Positions 25,859 to 34,029 of a stretch of 64,000 nt of DNA are shown piece after piece. Position 1 is the stretch's first letter. Each line of letters opens with the position of its first letter. Source of the DNA: SMYC01 sp963578475 (GTDB taxonomy: Bacteria; Acidobacteriota; Vicinamibacteria; Marinacidobacterales; SMYC01); the NCBI GenBank assembly GCA_963578475.1, contig CAUZCL010000021.1, positions 11,116 to 75,115 on the forward strand, in the 5' to 3' direction. A program made the translations under genes and the position numbers. The notes beneath the pieces were generated by a model. The model did not search any database, had not been told where the DNA came from, and saw nothing but the letters and a program-made list of their open reading frames with translations.

Positions 25859-26707
25859 TTACCCTTCGATCGCCTCAACAAGGAATCGTGGCAACGTGAA
25901 TGCAGCCTGGTGGATCTCGGGCGTGTAATAACGCGTCGAGAGCTCCGCTCGTGCGAAGCGCTGACGCAACACGGCGAGCGATGTGGCGCGGTGCGACGTC
26001 TCGTCGCTCGCCCAGGCAAACGCCATGATCCCGCCCACGTAGGTGGGCACGGCTGCTCCGTAAAACGCGCAGTCCTCGAATAGCGGCTCGAGCCGCTTCG
26101 CCGTCGTCACGATTTCGTCGGTCTGCATGAAAGCACTCCCGTTTTGCGTGACAAGAATGCCTTTCTCGCGAAGACAACGATGGCATCCGGCGTAAAACGA
26201 ACGCGTGTACAGAGCCTCTCCCGGCCCAATGGGATCCGTCGAGTCCGAGATGATCACGTCGTAACGCTCCGGCGTCTCGTTCACGAAATCCACGCCGTCC
26301 GCGATGACTTGCTTCACGCGCTCGTCGTGGAACGCGCCGTCCGAGTGGCGCGGGAGGTATCGTTCGCAAATGTCAATCACGTCGCGATCGATCTCGACAT
26401 GGGTAACCTCCGCGACGCCAGCGTGCTTCAACACCTCGCGCAACATCGCCCCGTCGCCACCCCCGATCACGAGCACCTGCCGAACGCCTCCGTGCGCCAA
26501 GATGGGGACGTGTGCCAACATCTCGTGATAGACGAACTCGTCTTGCTCGGTCGTCTGGATGACGCCGTCGAGCGCCATGACCCGCCCGAAGGTAGTGCTG
26601 TCGAAGATGACGAGCTCCTGATGTTCCGTTTTCTTCTTGAACACCACTTCTTTGACGGAGAAGACCTGACTCCAGCCTTCGAACAAGTTTTCTTTGTGCT
26701 CGAGCAT
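25859..26707 (-). CDS. speE: Spermidine synthase SpeE
   Basis: A 282-residue aminopropyltransferase that makes spermidine from putrescine and decarboxylated SAM. The Rossmann nucleotide loop LVIGGGDGAMLREVLKH, the acidic VEIDRDVIDICERYLP, and the catalytic DSTDPIGPGEALYTRSFY (usually DSSDP) are in place, with the gatekeeping tail YVGGIMAFAWAS. It follows the asparaginase gene by 19 bases on the same strand, so the two are probably cotranscribed. Length is standard. No decarboxylase for SAM or ornithine/arginine is in the window. Confidence 0.93.
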   Translation of the reverse strand: MLEHKENLFEGWSQVFSVKEVVFKKKTEHQELVIFDSTTFGRVMALDGVIQTTEQDEFVYHEMLAHVPILAHGGVRQVLVIGGGDGAMLREVLKHAGVAEVTHVEIDRDVIDICERYLPRHSDGAFHDERVKQVIADGVDFVNETPERYDVIISDSTDPIGPGEALYTRSFYAGCHRCLREKGILVTQNGSAFMQTDEIVTTAKRLEPLFEDCAFYGAAVPTYVGGIMAFAWASDETSHRATSLAVLRQRFARAELSTRYYTPEIHQAAFTLPRFLVEAIEG

Positions 26708-26726
26708 TGCAGCGAATTTCCAGACC

Positions 26727-27788
26727 TCAGTTTCCGACGGCCGTCTCGAGCTCGCCAGAAAGCTGCCGATAATAGGAAGCGAGCTCGTCGAGGTCGGTCG
26801 TTGTTCCCATCGCCGCCACGAGTACGAGCCGCGCTTTCAACCCATCGAGATCTTCGCCGGAAAGAACGCCGATCCGCTTCGTCTCGCTTCCAAGCTCGAC
26901 CCGTCCGCCGCCGGTGCGGGAAGTGAAAACGACGACGATGTCTTGCTTGCGTGCCTCACGTACGCGGTCGAGGACCTTGGACGGCACATTGCCCCGACCA
27001 AACACTTCGAGCACCACGCCGCGTTGGCCGGACCGTATAGCCGCCTTTACTTGGCTCCCATCGCTTCCAGCGAACAAACGAATGAGTGTGACCCTTGGCT
27101 CGACGCGGTCGACATCGAGCTCGAGGCGGCGCGCCGGCCGGTTGAAGAGATAGATCCGATCGCCATCCACATGGCCTATCGGGCCGACCCACGGTGATGC
27201 GAAAGCGTTCAAAGCGACGGAGTGCGTTTTCCGGACGTCGCGCGCGGCGTGGATCTCGTCGTTCAACGTGACGAGAACTCCCAGGCCTCGCAAGCCTTTG
27301 GCCACGGCGATACGCACGGCGTTCAGGAGATTGCGGGGACCGTCGGTATCGCTTCGACGCGGCGGGCGCTGAGCGGCGGCGAAGACGACGGGCTTTTCGG
27401 CGACACCGAGAAGATCGAGGAGAAATGCTGTCTCCTCGAGCGAGTCGGTTCCGTGAGTAATGACGATCCCCGACAACTCGGGACGCTCGCGAAACAATGC
27501 CCGGACGCGGCGGGCGAGCCGAAATTGGATGTCGGGTGTCATGCGCGAGCTTCCAATCGTGATGAAATCCTCGACGCTCAGCTCGGCCAGGCCGTCGAGG
27601 CCGGGCAAGAGCTTCGAGATTTCACTCGCCGAAAGCGACCCAGAGCTTCCGCCCGAAATGGTGCCGCCGGTGCCGAGAAGATGCACGCGCGGAAGCTCTT
27701 CGGATTCCAGAGAGCCGGCCCATAGGAGCAGCGCGCACGAAACGCCACAAATCTTCCATCTCAACACGATCGGTGTTTTACCACACAT
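26727..27788 (-). CDS. L-asparaginase, probably exported
   Basis: A 353-residue asparaginase of the bacterial type I/II fold. The nucleophile loop is GTGGTISG and the second catalytic segment is THGTDSLEETAF (usually TDTMEETA), with the AQRPP and DGPRNLLNAV blocks next. The ATG at 27788 gives a 25-residue hydrophobic leader containing C residues (ICGVSCALLLWAGS), consistent with export; the open frame continues upstream but shows no family sequence there. No Shine-Dalgarno is apparent. speE follows in the same direction. Asparagine is the likely substrate, glutamine a possible second one. Confidence 0.87.
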   Translation of the reverse strand: MCGKTPIVLRWKICGVSCALLLWAGSLESEELPRVHLLGTGGTISGGSSGSLSASEISKLLPGLDGLAELSVEDFITIGSSRMTPDIQFRLARRVRALFRERPELSGIVITHGTDSLEETAFLLDLLGVAEKPVVFAAAQRPPRRSDTDGPRNLLNAVRIAVAKGLRGLGVLVTLNDEIHAARDVRKTHSVALNAFASPWVGPIGHVDGDRIYLFNRPARRLELDVDRVEPRVTLIRLFAGSDGSQVKAAIRSGQRGVVLEVFGRGNVPSKVLDRVREARKQDIVVVFTSRTGGGRVELGSETKRIGVLSGEDLDGLKARLVLVAAMGTTTDLDELASYYRQLSGELETAVGN

Positions 27789-27898
27789 AGGGGGAACAGG
27801 GACGGTTTGGATCACGGACGGGACGCGGCGCACTCCCCACAATGGTGAGATACCCAACCGTCTGTCCGTTCCAAGTCTGGAGCCGCGCGGGGGAGCGC

Positions 27899-28504
27899 AT
27901 GAACACAGTCTTGGATCTCCTCGGAGAATTCGGGTTGCTGAACGACGCCAAGGGGGTTTGGGGCGGGCGGTTCCCACCCGAATCAGAGCGGCGTTTTCAG
28001 GAGCTCAAAAGCTTTTACGATTCCTTGATGTCGAAAAGCGGAATTGGGCCTCGCCCGGTGACGCGTCGCTTCACGGCTCAGGAGGTCGAGGAGAAAGTGA
28101 CGGCGCGTGAGCGGTTGCGCGTGCCCCTCGCGCACGAATTGATTTTTCGGGCTGACCCGGAATTTCACTCGGCGATGGGGGTGAACCTCAGCCGCGGCGG
28201 TGTTTTCTTGACGTCGCCGGTGGTTCTTCCGGTTCGCACGAAGTTGAGCGTATACCTGACGAGCCCGGACGTTTCACGAGAAGCGCTGCTCGAGGCAGAG
28301 GCGGAAGTCGCCTGGACGACGCGCGACACCGGCAGAGAGGGCGCAGCGCGGGAAGGTATGGGTCTCAGCTTTCGAGGTGACATGGGCGCGATGTTCAAAC
28401 AACTCGACGCGCTCGTCATCAACTCCCTCGTGCGCCGCCTGTCGGGTCTAGACGCTAATAGTCTCGCGCCGGACTTCCTGCTGAGAGAGGGTCTGGAGCT
28501 CTAG
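27899..28504 (+). CDS. PilZ-domain protein
   Basis: A 201-residue protein with a central PilZ domain (about 70-160): the RERLRVPL arginine motif and, 30 residues on, VNLSRGGVFL, which match the RxxxR and D/NxSxxG residues that bind cyclic di-GMP. The N-terminal 65 residues are helical and unassigned, and the C-terminus adds about 40 residues. I favour the ATG at 27899, preceded by GGGGGAGC, over the one at 27842. It likely acts as a c-di-GMP effector, so it may answer to diguanylate cyclases such as the broken one at 62.8-63.8 kb. It converges on a membrane gene. Confidence 0.78.
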   Translation: MNTVLDLLGEFGLLNDAKGVWGGRFPPESERRFQELKSFYDSLMSKSGIGPRPVTRRFTAQEVEEKVTARERLRVPLAHELIFRADPEFHSAMGVNLSRGGVFLTSPVVLPVRTKLSVYLTSPDVSREALLEAEAEVAWTTRDTGREGAAREGMGLSFRGDMGAMFKQLDALVINSLVRRLSGLDANSLAPDFLLREGLEL

Positions 28505-28522
28505 TGCTCTTCAGGGACTAGC

Positions 28523-30364
28523 TCAAAGCCCTGGATAAGGGTCCGGCTCGATGTGCACGAAGGCGCCGAGATAGCGCCAATCTTTCTGAGCCCGGCTCTG
28601 AAGAAGGGGCACCGCGCCGGTCTCGGTCTCGATCGTCACGAGATAGCAGTAGCTGCGGTGACCAAAATCCTCGTAGGGAAACGGCTTGCCCGCTTTTAGC
28701 TCGATAATCTCTTTCTCGCCGGGGGCGATGTCCCGCGCTTCACAACCTCCTGGCACGCATACCCGAACGTGATTGGGTTTTCCCGCCACGTTCGTGACGC
28801 GCACGATGATCTGAGACAGCTCGACATTCGTACGCACGACCATCTCGGCCGTCGAGCCGCCGCGCACGTGAAAACCTGGACCACCGGGGCTTCGCCGCTC
28901 GCGACCCCAACTATTGTTATCCAGGAAGTAGCCGAGATAGCCGTCGTCGAATTTCTGGCGAAACTTTCTCGGGTCGCTGTTGGTTGGCAAGTCGTTGATG
29001 AGCGACAGCTCGGGAGGCAGCCACTTGAACGCCCCCGTTGTGGCGTGCTCGCCGGGACGCCGGCCGGCTTCGAAGGGCCCCGCGAGGATGGAGGTCAGGA
29101 AGAGCGAAGCCGCGGCCCAGGACGCGAAAAGAGGCAGTAGAGGCCTCGATATGGTACCGAGCAAAAAGAAATAGAGCGGGAAGAGATTCATGAAGTAACG
29201 ATTGCCGATCGTCCCTGAACCTCCGAAGTAGTTTGTCGGACTCCAGGTCACGAGCAAGAGACCCCCGAAAGACGCGACGCCAAAAACGAGCCACTGGTCG
29301 AGCGCCTTGCTGCGGGAAACCAAGAACATGATGAGGGCAGCGGCCGCGGGGAAAAAATAGACGGCCATTCCCGAAAAGCGCCCGATGTGAAACAAATAGA
29401 TATCGTGAGCAACGATGTCCCACGGCTGATGCGTGTAGATGACGTCGGTCCTCTTCGAGAGGCCGGTGTTCTCGAACGTGAGGTCGGAACGCTGATAAGG
29501 GTAAGTGCCGCTGAAGGTCTTGCGCTCGCCCCCTTGATAGTTCATGTCACCGGCTGTGAATAAGGTGACGAGAAAGAGGCCGCCGAGAAACAAAGAGAAG
29601 ACGGCGCCGACTCGAATCGTACGCATCCACTGCCGGCGCCACATGAGAAGCACAAGCAAGGGCACGATCAATAAAATGTTGTTGGGTTTGGAATAGGTGA
29701 CCGCGCCCCAAATCGCCGCGGCGATGAGGTCCGACGTCAATCCGCTGAGAGGCCACGGCGGATCTTCGGCGCGTTCTTTGTAGAGCCAGAAGAACGCTCC
29801 GAGAAAAACGAGGCACAAGTTGAAGAGCTCCGGTGTGAGCCAGACGAAGTAAGCCGGCGCCACCGAGGCGAAGAAGAACGTCAACGTGAAGGCGAGCGCT
29901 ATCCCGTTCGCATTCTTTGCCGCGAGGAAGAAGTAGCCGGCTGTCAACACCGCCGTTAATAAGAGCGCGTGGAGCAGCAGCATTCCATTTGTCCCGAAGA
30001 GACGTACGAAAGGAGCGGCCGCGAGTGAATAGATGAACGCCTTCGCGAAATAGAGGTCTTGAGTGAGAGGCCCAACGCTTACTAGAAAGGGAATCTGGTT
30101 CGTGAGTGTCAGGTCGCGCTCGCGTCCCTTCTTCAAGAAGATGCCCGACGGCCCGTTTCGGAATTCGTGGAAAACTCGCTCCACATCGGCACGTTCGAAG
30201 CGAAGATCCCCGTCGAAGGCGAGGCTGTGCGCCATCGTGTAATACGTAGCCGCATCGCTCCAGAAGGCGCCTGCCCTGCGCGGGTAGTCCACCGTCAGCG
30301 CGAAACCGACGAGGAGGGTCCCGATGGCCGCGATCACGAGAAGCGGCCCTCGATGTGAGCTCAT
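28523..30364 (-). CDS. Polytopic GT-C-type glycosyltransferase-like membrane protein
   Basis: A 613-residue membrane protein with about ten to twelve hydrophobic segments up to residue 430, then a soluble C-terminal domain of about 170 residues that looks beta-rich. The first periplasmic loop has WSDAATYYTMAHSLAFDGD, where the aspartate after the first membrane segment fits the catalytic acid of GT-C glycosyltransferases (PMT/ArnT-like). Other loop features are LTNQIPFLVSVGP and TYSKPNNILL. Donor and acceptor are unknown. The gene is monocistronic, with a -10 box seven bases before its ATG. A role in surface glycan or lipid glycosylation is inferred from fold alone. Confidence 0.6.
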   Translation of the reverse strand: MSSHRGPLLVIAAIGTLLVGFALTVDYPRRAGAFWSDAATYYTMAHSLAFDGDLRFERADVERVFHEFRNGPSGIFLKKGRERDLTLTNQIPFLVSVGPLTQDLYFAKAFIYSLAAAPFVRLFGTNGMLLLHALLLTAVLTAGYFFLAAKNANGIALAFTLTFFFASVAPAYFVWLTPELFNLCLVFLGAFFWLYKERAEDPPWPLSGLTSDLIAAAIWGAVTYSKPNNILLIVPLLVLLMWRRQWMRTIRVGAVFSLFLGGLFLVTLFTAGDMNYQGGERKTFSGTYPYQRSDLTFENTGLSKRTDVIYTHQPWDIVAHDIYLFHIGRFSGMAVYFFPAAAALIMFLVSRSKALDQWLVFGVASFGGLLLVTWSPTNYFGGSGTIGNRYFMNLFPLYFFLLGTISRPLLPLFASWAAASLFLTSILAGPFEAGRRPGEHATTGAFKWLPPELSLINDLPTNSDPRKFRQKFDDGYLGYFLDNNSWGRERRSPGGPGFHVRGGSTAEMVVRTNVELSQIIVRVTNVAGKPNHVRVCVPGGCEARDIAPGEKEIIELKAGKPFPYEDFGHRSYCYLVTIETETGAVPLLQSRAQKDWRYLGAFVHIEPDPYPGL

Positions 30365-30371
30365 GGGAGCA

Positions 30372-30377
30372 ATATTA
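30372..30377 (-). promoter_or_regulatory. -10 box before the GT-C-like gene
   Basis: TAATAT on the minus strand ends seven bases before the ATG at 30364. No Shine-Dalgarno lies between, so a leaderless transcript is likely. No good -35 is visible. Confidence 0.4.
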
Positions 30378-30407
30378 GTGCAAAAAGACAGAAGTTCCCG
30401 AACGCGG

Positions 30408-31388
30408 TTACTGGGGAATGAACAGAGCCAGCGAGAGCCACTCTTTGTCGTCGGTGAAGACCTCGCGAACGCGAAACCCCGTGTCGTCGGCGAGCTGGTC
30501 GATGATCGCCCGCGTGTATTTGTAGGAGTTTTCCGTATGGATGGTCTCGCCCGCCGCGAGCTCGAAGCTTGTGCCGCAGGCCTCGATGTGGACGACTTGA
30601 TCGCCGTCCGAGCGTAAATGTATCTCGATGCGCCCAGCCTCTTCGTTGTAGAACGAGTGGTGCGCGAAGCGCTCCACTACGAAGGTCCCGCCGAGCTCGC
30701 GATTGATGCGGACGAGCACATTGCGATTGAACCGCGCGGTGACGCCAGCTGCATCGTCATAGGCGGTGTTCAGCGTCTCCACATCTTTCTGCAGGTCGAA
30801 GCCAATCAAGAAAGCGTCTTTCGACTCCAGATGGGAGCGAATGCCTTTTAGGAAGTGTACGGTCTCGTCGGGCTCCATGTTTCCGATGCTCGAGCCAAGA
30901 AACAAAACTAGCATCTGATTCGCGGCGCGCTCGTTCTCCGCGACGAGCGTGCTCGCTCGCGCGAGCCCCGACTCGTAGGGCGCCGCGATGGGCGTCACGC
31001 TGATCTCGGGATAGCGCGCGCTCAAGCGCTCCGCGGTCTGGCGCAACATCGTCGGAGAGATGTCGATCGGAACGTAGTGCAGCGCGTCCTGGCTCAGGGC
31101 GAAGCTATCGAGCAGGATCGTCGTCTTCGCCGAGCTTCCGCTCCCGAGCTCGACGACACTCACATCGTTTCCAAAAATCGAGCCGAGCGCGGGCGCCGAG
31201 CGTCTCAGGAGCTCTGCTTCGGTGCGGGTCTGATAATATTCGGGCTGTTCGGTAATCAGCTCGAAGAGCTCTGATCCCGCGGCATCGTAAAAATATTTGG
31301 GATCCAGAAACTTGGGTGCGCTTGAAAGGCCGCGCGCGACGTCCAAGGCGAATAAATCCCGGATCGAATCCGGTGGCTTTCCAGGCAT
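30408..31388 (-). CDS. egtD: L-histidine N-alpha-methyltransferase EgtD
   Basis: EgtD trimethylates histidine to hercynine, the first step of ergothioneine synthesis. The 326-residue protein shows the family blocks KFLDPKYFYDAAGSELFELIT, PEYYQTRTEAELL, VVELGSGSSAKT (SAM loop) and FLGSSIGNMEPDE. I place the start at the ATG at 31388 because a TATAAT box ends six bases before it; the ATG at 31403 would lie upstream of that box. No egtB (sulfoxide synthase) or egtC/E is nearby, so the rest of the pathway must be elsewhere or absent. It is divergent from a methyltransferase gene across a 63-base promoter region. Confidence 0.9.
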   Translation of the reverse strand: MPGKPPDSIRDLFALDVARGLSSAPKFLDPKYFYDAAGSELFELITEQPEYYQTRTEAELLRRSAPALGSIFGNDVSVVELGSGSSAKTTILLDSFALSQDALHYVPIDISPTMLRQTAERLSARYPEISVTPIAAPYESGLARASTLVAENERAANQMLVLFLGSSIGNMEPDETVHFLKGIRSHLESKDAFLIGFDLQKDVETLNTAYDDAAGVTARFNRNVLVRINRELGGTFVVERFAHHSFYNEEAGRIEIHLRSDGDQVVHIEACGTSFELAAGETIHTENSYKYTRAIIDQLADDTGFRVREVFTDDKEWLSLALFIPQ

Positions 31389-31394
31389 CGCGAA

Positions 31395-31400
31395 ATTATA
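31395..31400 (-). promoter_or_regulatory. -10 box of a leaderless egtD promoter
   Basis: A perfect TATAAT on the minus strand (31400-31395) followed by TTCGCG and the ATG at 31388. The same TATAAT-(T)TCGCG-ATG layout occurs at gmhA. The -35 is poor. Confidence 0.5.
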
Positions 31401-31408
31401 CACATTTG

Positions 31409-31437
31409 TTGAATCGTGTCCTTTCGCTTGCTACACT
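31409..31437 (+). promoter_or_regulatory. Promoter of the methyltransferase operon
   Basis: TTGAAT (31409-31414), 17 bases, TACACT (31432-31437); the ATG follows 14 bases later at 31452. It overlaps the egtD promoter region on the other strand. The in-frame ATG at 31416 lies between the two boxes and cannot be the start on this transcript. Confidence 0.55.
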
Positions 31438-31451
31438 CCGCGCCTCTGAAT

Positions 31452-32225
31452 ATGGCAGCCGCTCACACTTTGGAAGACGTGCGTTCCTATTGGAACGAGT
31501 ACGTCAACGACATCGAGATCACCAAACATCCGGTCGGCTCTAGGGAATTTTTTGAAGCCCTCGAAAAGTACCGTTACGACAAGATCGACTACTTGCTCGA
31601 CTATGTCGACTTTCCGCAATACAAGGGCAAGAAAATTCTAGAGATCGGCTGCGGCGTTGGGAACGACTTGATGCAGTTTGCCCGCGCGGGAGCGGATGTC
31701 TCGGCGCGGGACCTCACGGAGAACGCGGTCGAGCTCGCTGCGGCGAACCTCGCACGCGAGGGCTATAGCGGTGACATAGAGCAAGGCAATGCGGAAGCCC
31801 TCGGCTTTCCCGTCGACACGTTCGACGTCGTCTACTCACACGGCGTCCTGCACCATACCGTCGACACCGAGAAGTCGATTTCTGAAGTGCGACGGGTCTT
31901 GAAGCCGGGCGGCGAAGCTATCATCATGCTCTACAACCGGATTTCGTGGCTCGCCTTCGTCGCTTGGATCTCGGGAACGAATATCGAGCACGCGGAAAAG
32001 GACGCGCCCATCATCCGCAAATATTCGACCAAGGAATGCCGCGAGCTATTCCGAGAGTTCTCGAATGTACGCATCCACGTCGACCGCTTCCCCAAGCGCA
32101 CCCTCAAGTTCGACAACCTCGCTGGCAAGCTCAACAACTACGTGCTCGTACCCTTCTTCAACATCCTTCCCGATGCCATCCGCCGTCCGTTCGGATGGCA
32201 CATCATGATCCGAGCGAACAAGTAG
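31452..32225 (+). CDS. Class I SAM-dependent methyltransferase (ubiE/COQ5-like)
   Basis: A 257-residue Rossmann-fold methyltransferase. Motif I is ILEIGCGVGNDL, followed by FDVVYSHGVLHHT (motif IV region) and RVLKPGGEAIIMLYN. The start at 31452 follows a good promoter by 14 bases. The C-terminal part ends in a hydrophobic/basic stretch (FGWHIMIRANK) which could lie against a membrane. Substrate is not readable. It is the first gene of a run with two large membrane proteins and an FAD oxidoreductase, so it may methylate a lipid-linked or glycan intermediate made by that cluster. Confidence 0.75.
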   Translation: MAAAHTLEDVRSYWNEYVNDIEITKHPVGSREFFEALEKYRYDKIDYLLDYVDFPQYKGKKILEIGCGVGNDLMQFARAGADVSARDLTENAVELAAANLAREGYSGDIEQGNAEALGFPVDTFDVVYSHGVLHHTVDTEKSISEVRRVLKPGGEAIIMLYNRISWLAFVAWISGTNIEHAEKDAPIIRKYSTKECRELFREFSNVRIHVDRFPKRTLKFDNLAGKLNNYVLVPFFNILPDAIRRPFGWHIMIRANK

Positions 32226-32229
32226 AGCG

Positions 32230-34005
32230 GTGCCCGTCGCCCGCCGCTGGTTCACCGGCCACGAAGCCTGGCTGGTGGGCGCCGCTCTGGGCTACTTGGT
32301 GAGCTCGCTCGCGGCGAGCGTGCTCTTTCGAGTCGAGCTCGCAACCCCTTCCACCGTCCTAGCGATATCGGTCGTTGTCTTGGCACTCGCGCTCCGAATA
32401 ATGGGCGCGGGCCGCATCGAGACGTCAGAGCTCCCGTGGCTCGCGGTGACGTGGCTCGTAGTGATGCTCATCGTGGTCGTGCCATTCTGGAGGATCGGTG
32501 CTTCGGTAGCCGACGGCGTCGCCTATCGCGCCTATTTCAGCGCCGATTTGATGACGCACCTCTCTGTGGTCGCCGAGCTCCAAAAAGGCGTTTTTCCGCT
32601 ACACGACCCGTTCTACGCGGGCGGTGGGCTCGGCTATTACTGGCTCTTCTTCACCCTACCGGCGGCTCTCGGCGTTTGGCTCGGCAATCAAACCGCGCTT
32701 CTCGCAACCTATGTCGCGGGTGGCTTGCTCTTCGCCGGGCTGCTATACGCGGCCGCACGCCGGTTCGACCTCGCGCCTGCCCGGGCGTTCCTCGCGGCGA
32801 GCGTCATGATGGGTGCGGTGAGCTATGAAGGCCTCCTCGCCTTGGTGCGAAGCGAGTCGTGGACGAACATCAATGTGGACGCCTATTCCCGCTGGGTGCT
32901 CGAGCTCGTCTCGCTCGATGGGCTCCATCGCGGGCTCCTCTATACGCCGCAGCATCTTTTCAGCTACAGCCTGCTCGTCATTTTGATTCTGCTCGTCCAA
33001 AGAGGCGAGCCGCGTCGGGTCTCGTCGGCGGTGTTTTGCGGCGTTCTTCTCGGCGGGATGGCTGGGACGAGCATCGTGACGGCGATGCTCGCCGGGCCGT
33101 GGCTCGTGCTCGTGCTCTGGCGGCGCCGCCGAGAGGTTCCGTTCCTCGCGACGGCCTCTGCGGTGACGGTGACGTCACTCGCATTTCTCGCATGGTACAT
33201 AGCCCTCGGCTTTTTCGGAGACGCGGGCGCGGCGCTCACGCTGCGCACACCGAAGCTTCTGGAGCTTCCCTCCATCTTGCTCATCGATTGCGGGGCGCTC
33301 TGTCTGCTCGCGTGGCGTTACGCGCGGGAAGAAATAGAGCTTGTCCTGCTCGCCGCGCTCGCGGTGGCCGCTGTGCTCTTTGTCGACCTGCGGGGCTACG
33401 AAGGTGTCTGGATGGCGTGGCGCGCGGGGAGCGTGCTGCTCGTGGCGCTGGGGTTCGTCGCGGCGCGTGCTTTGTCGCGGCCGCTCGGCCTGGCCCACGC
33501 CATCATCCTCGCTCCGGCCGTGCTCACCGTGGCTCTCGATGTCACCAACGCCGCGGACGCGACGAATCGCAACCCTTCGCCGGGCGGGTTCCCGTGGACG
33601 ACGGTCGTCCCGCACGCCGAGTGGGGCGCGCTCGATTGGATCCGGCGAGAGACACTCCCCGACGCGGTCGTGCAGTGGGACGTGCGGGCGCGCGAGCTCG
33701 GGGAATGGGCGCTCGTTCCCGCTCTCGGCGAGCGTCGCATGGCGGTCGGCTTTCCCATTTTTCTTCTCGACCTTCAGAAATACCGGCAGCGCGAACGGCG
33801 CCACGCCCGCCCGATCTTCAACTCGGGTGATGCGGCGGAGGCCCACCGAAAAGCGCGCGAGCTCGGGATCGACTACCTTGTCATCGGCGCGGCCGAGCTC
33901 CGCGTCCGGGGAGAGAGGACGCGGCCTCTTTTCGAGGCCGAAGACCGCTTCCGCACCGTCTTCGAGAGAGGCGGCGTGGCGGTTTTGGCAGTGCTCGCGC
34001 CTTGA
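32230..34005 (+). CDS. Polytopic membrane protein, putative GT-C fold
   Basis: A 591-residue integral membrane protein with roughly twelve hydrophobic segments and a C-terminal soluble part of about 130 residues. It starts at GTG 32230, four bases after the methyltransferase. After the third membrane segment it has DLMTHLSVV (D106, H110), then PLHDPFYAGGGLGYYWLFF, a loop arrangement reminiscent of GT-C glycosyltransferases. The same D-x3-H-L-x-V element occurs in the larger protein at 35417-37666, so the two appear to be distant paralogues. No family name is certain. The context suggests glycan assembly or modification in the membrane. Confidence 0.55.
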   Translation: MPVARRWFTGHEAWLVGAALGYLVSSLAASVLFRVELATPSTVLAISVVVLALALRIMGAGRIETSELPWLAVTWLVVMLIVVVPFWRIGASVADGVAYRAYFSADLMTHLSVVAELQKGVFPLHDPFYAGGGLGYYWLFFTLPAALGVWLGNQTALLATYVAGGLLFAGLLYAAARRFDLAPARAFLAASVMMGAVSYEGLLALVRSESWTNINVDAYSRWVLELVSLDGLHRGLLYTPQHLFSYSLLVILILLVQRGEPRRVSSAVFCGVLLGGMAGTSIVTAMLAGPWLVLVLWRRRREVPFLATASAVTVTSLAFLAWYIALGFFGDAGAALTLRTPKLLELPSILLIDCGALCLLAWRYAREEIELVLLAALAVAAVLFVDLRGYEGVWMAWRAGSVLLVALGFVAARALSRPLGLAHAIILAPAVLTVALDVTNAADATNRNPSPGGFPWTTVVPHAEWGALDWIRRETLPDAVVQWDVRARELGEWALVPALGERRMAVGFPIFLLDLQKYRQRERRHARPIFNSGDAAEAHRKARELGIDYLVIGAAELRVRGERTRPLFEAEDRFRTVFERGGVAVLAVLAP

Positions 34006-34014
34006 ACGTATACT
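33985..34014 (+). promoter_or_regulatory. Internal promoter before the FAD oxidoreductase
   Basis: TTGGCA (33985-33990), 18 bases, TATACT (34009-34014). It overlaps the end of the upstream membrane-protein gene, and the ATG at 34030 is 15 bases on. This is the best sigma-70-like match I saw in the window. Confidence 0.5.
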
Positions 34015-34029
34015 GCCTGCTCGGAAACT

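Noticed and set aside
26144..26926. 260-residue plus-strand frame over speE
   Set aside because: Antisense to an intact spermidine synthase gene; no domain visible.
28504..28523. CAGGG/CCCTG hairpin between convergent genes
   Set aside because: Only a five-base stem with a long loop and no T-run; too weak to call a terminator.
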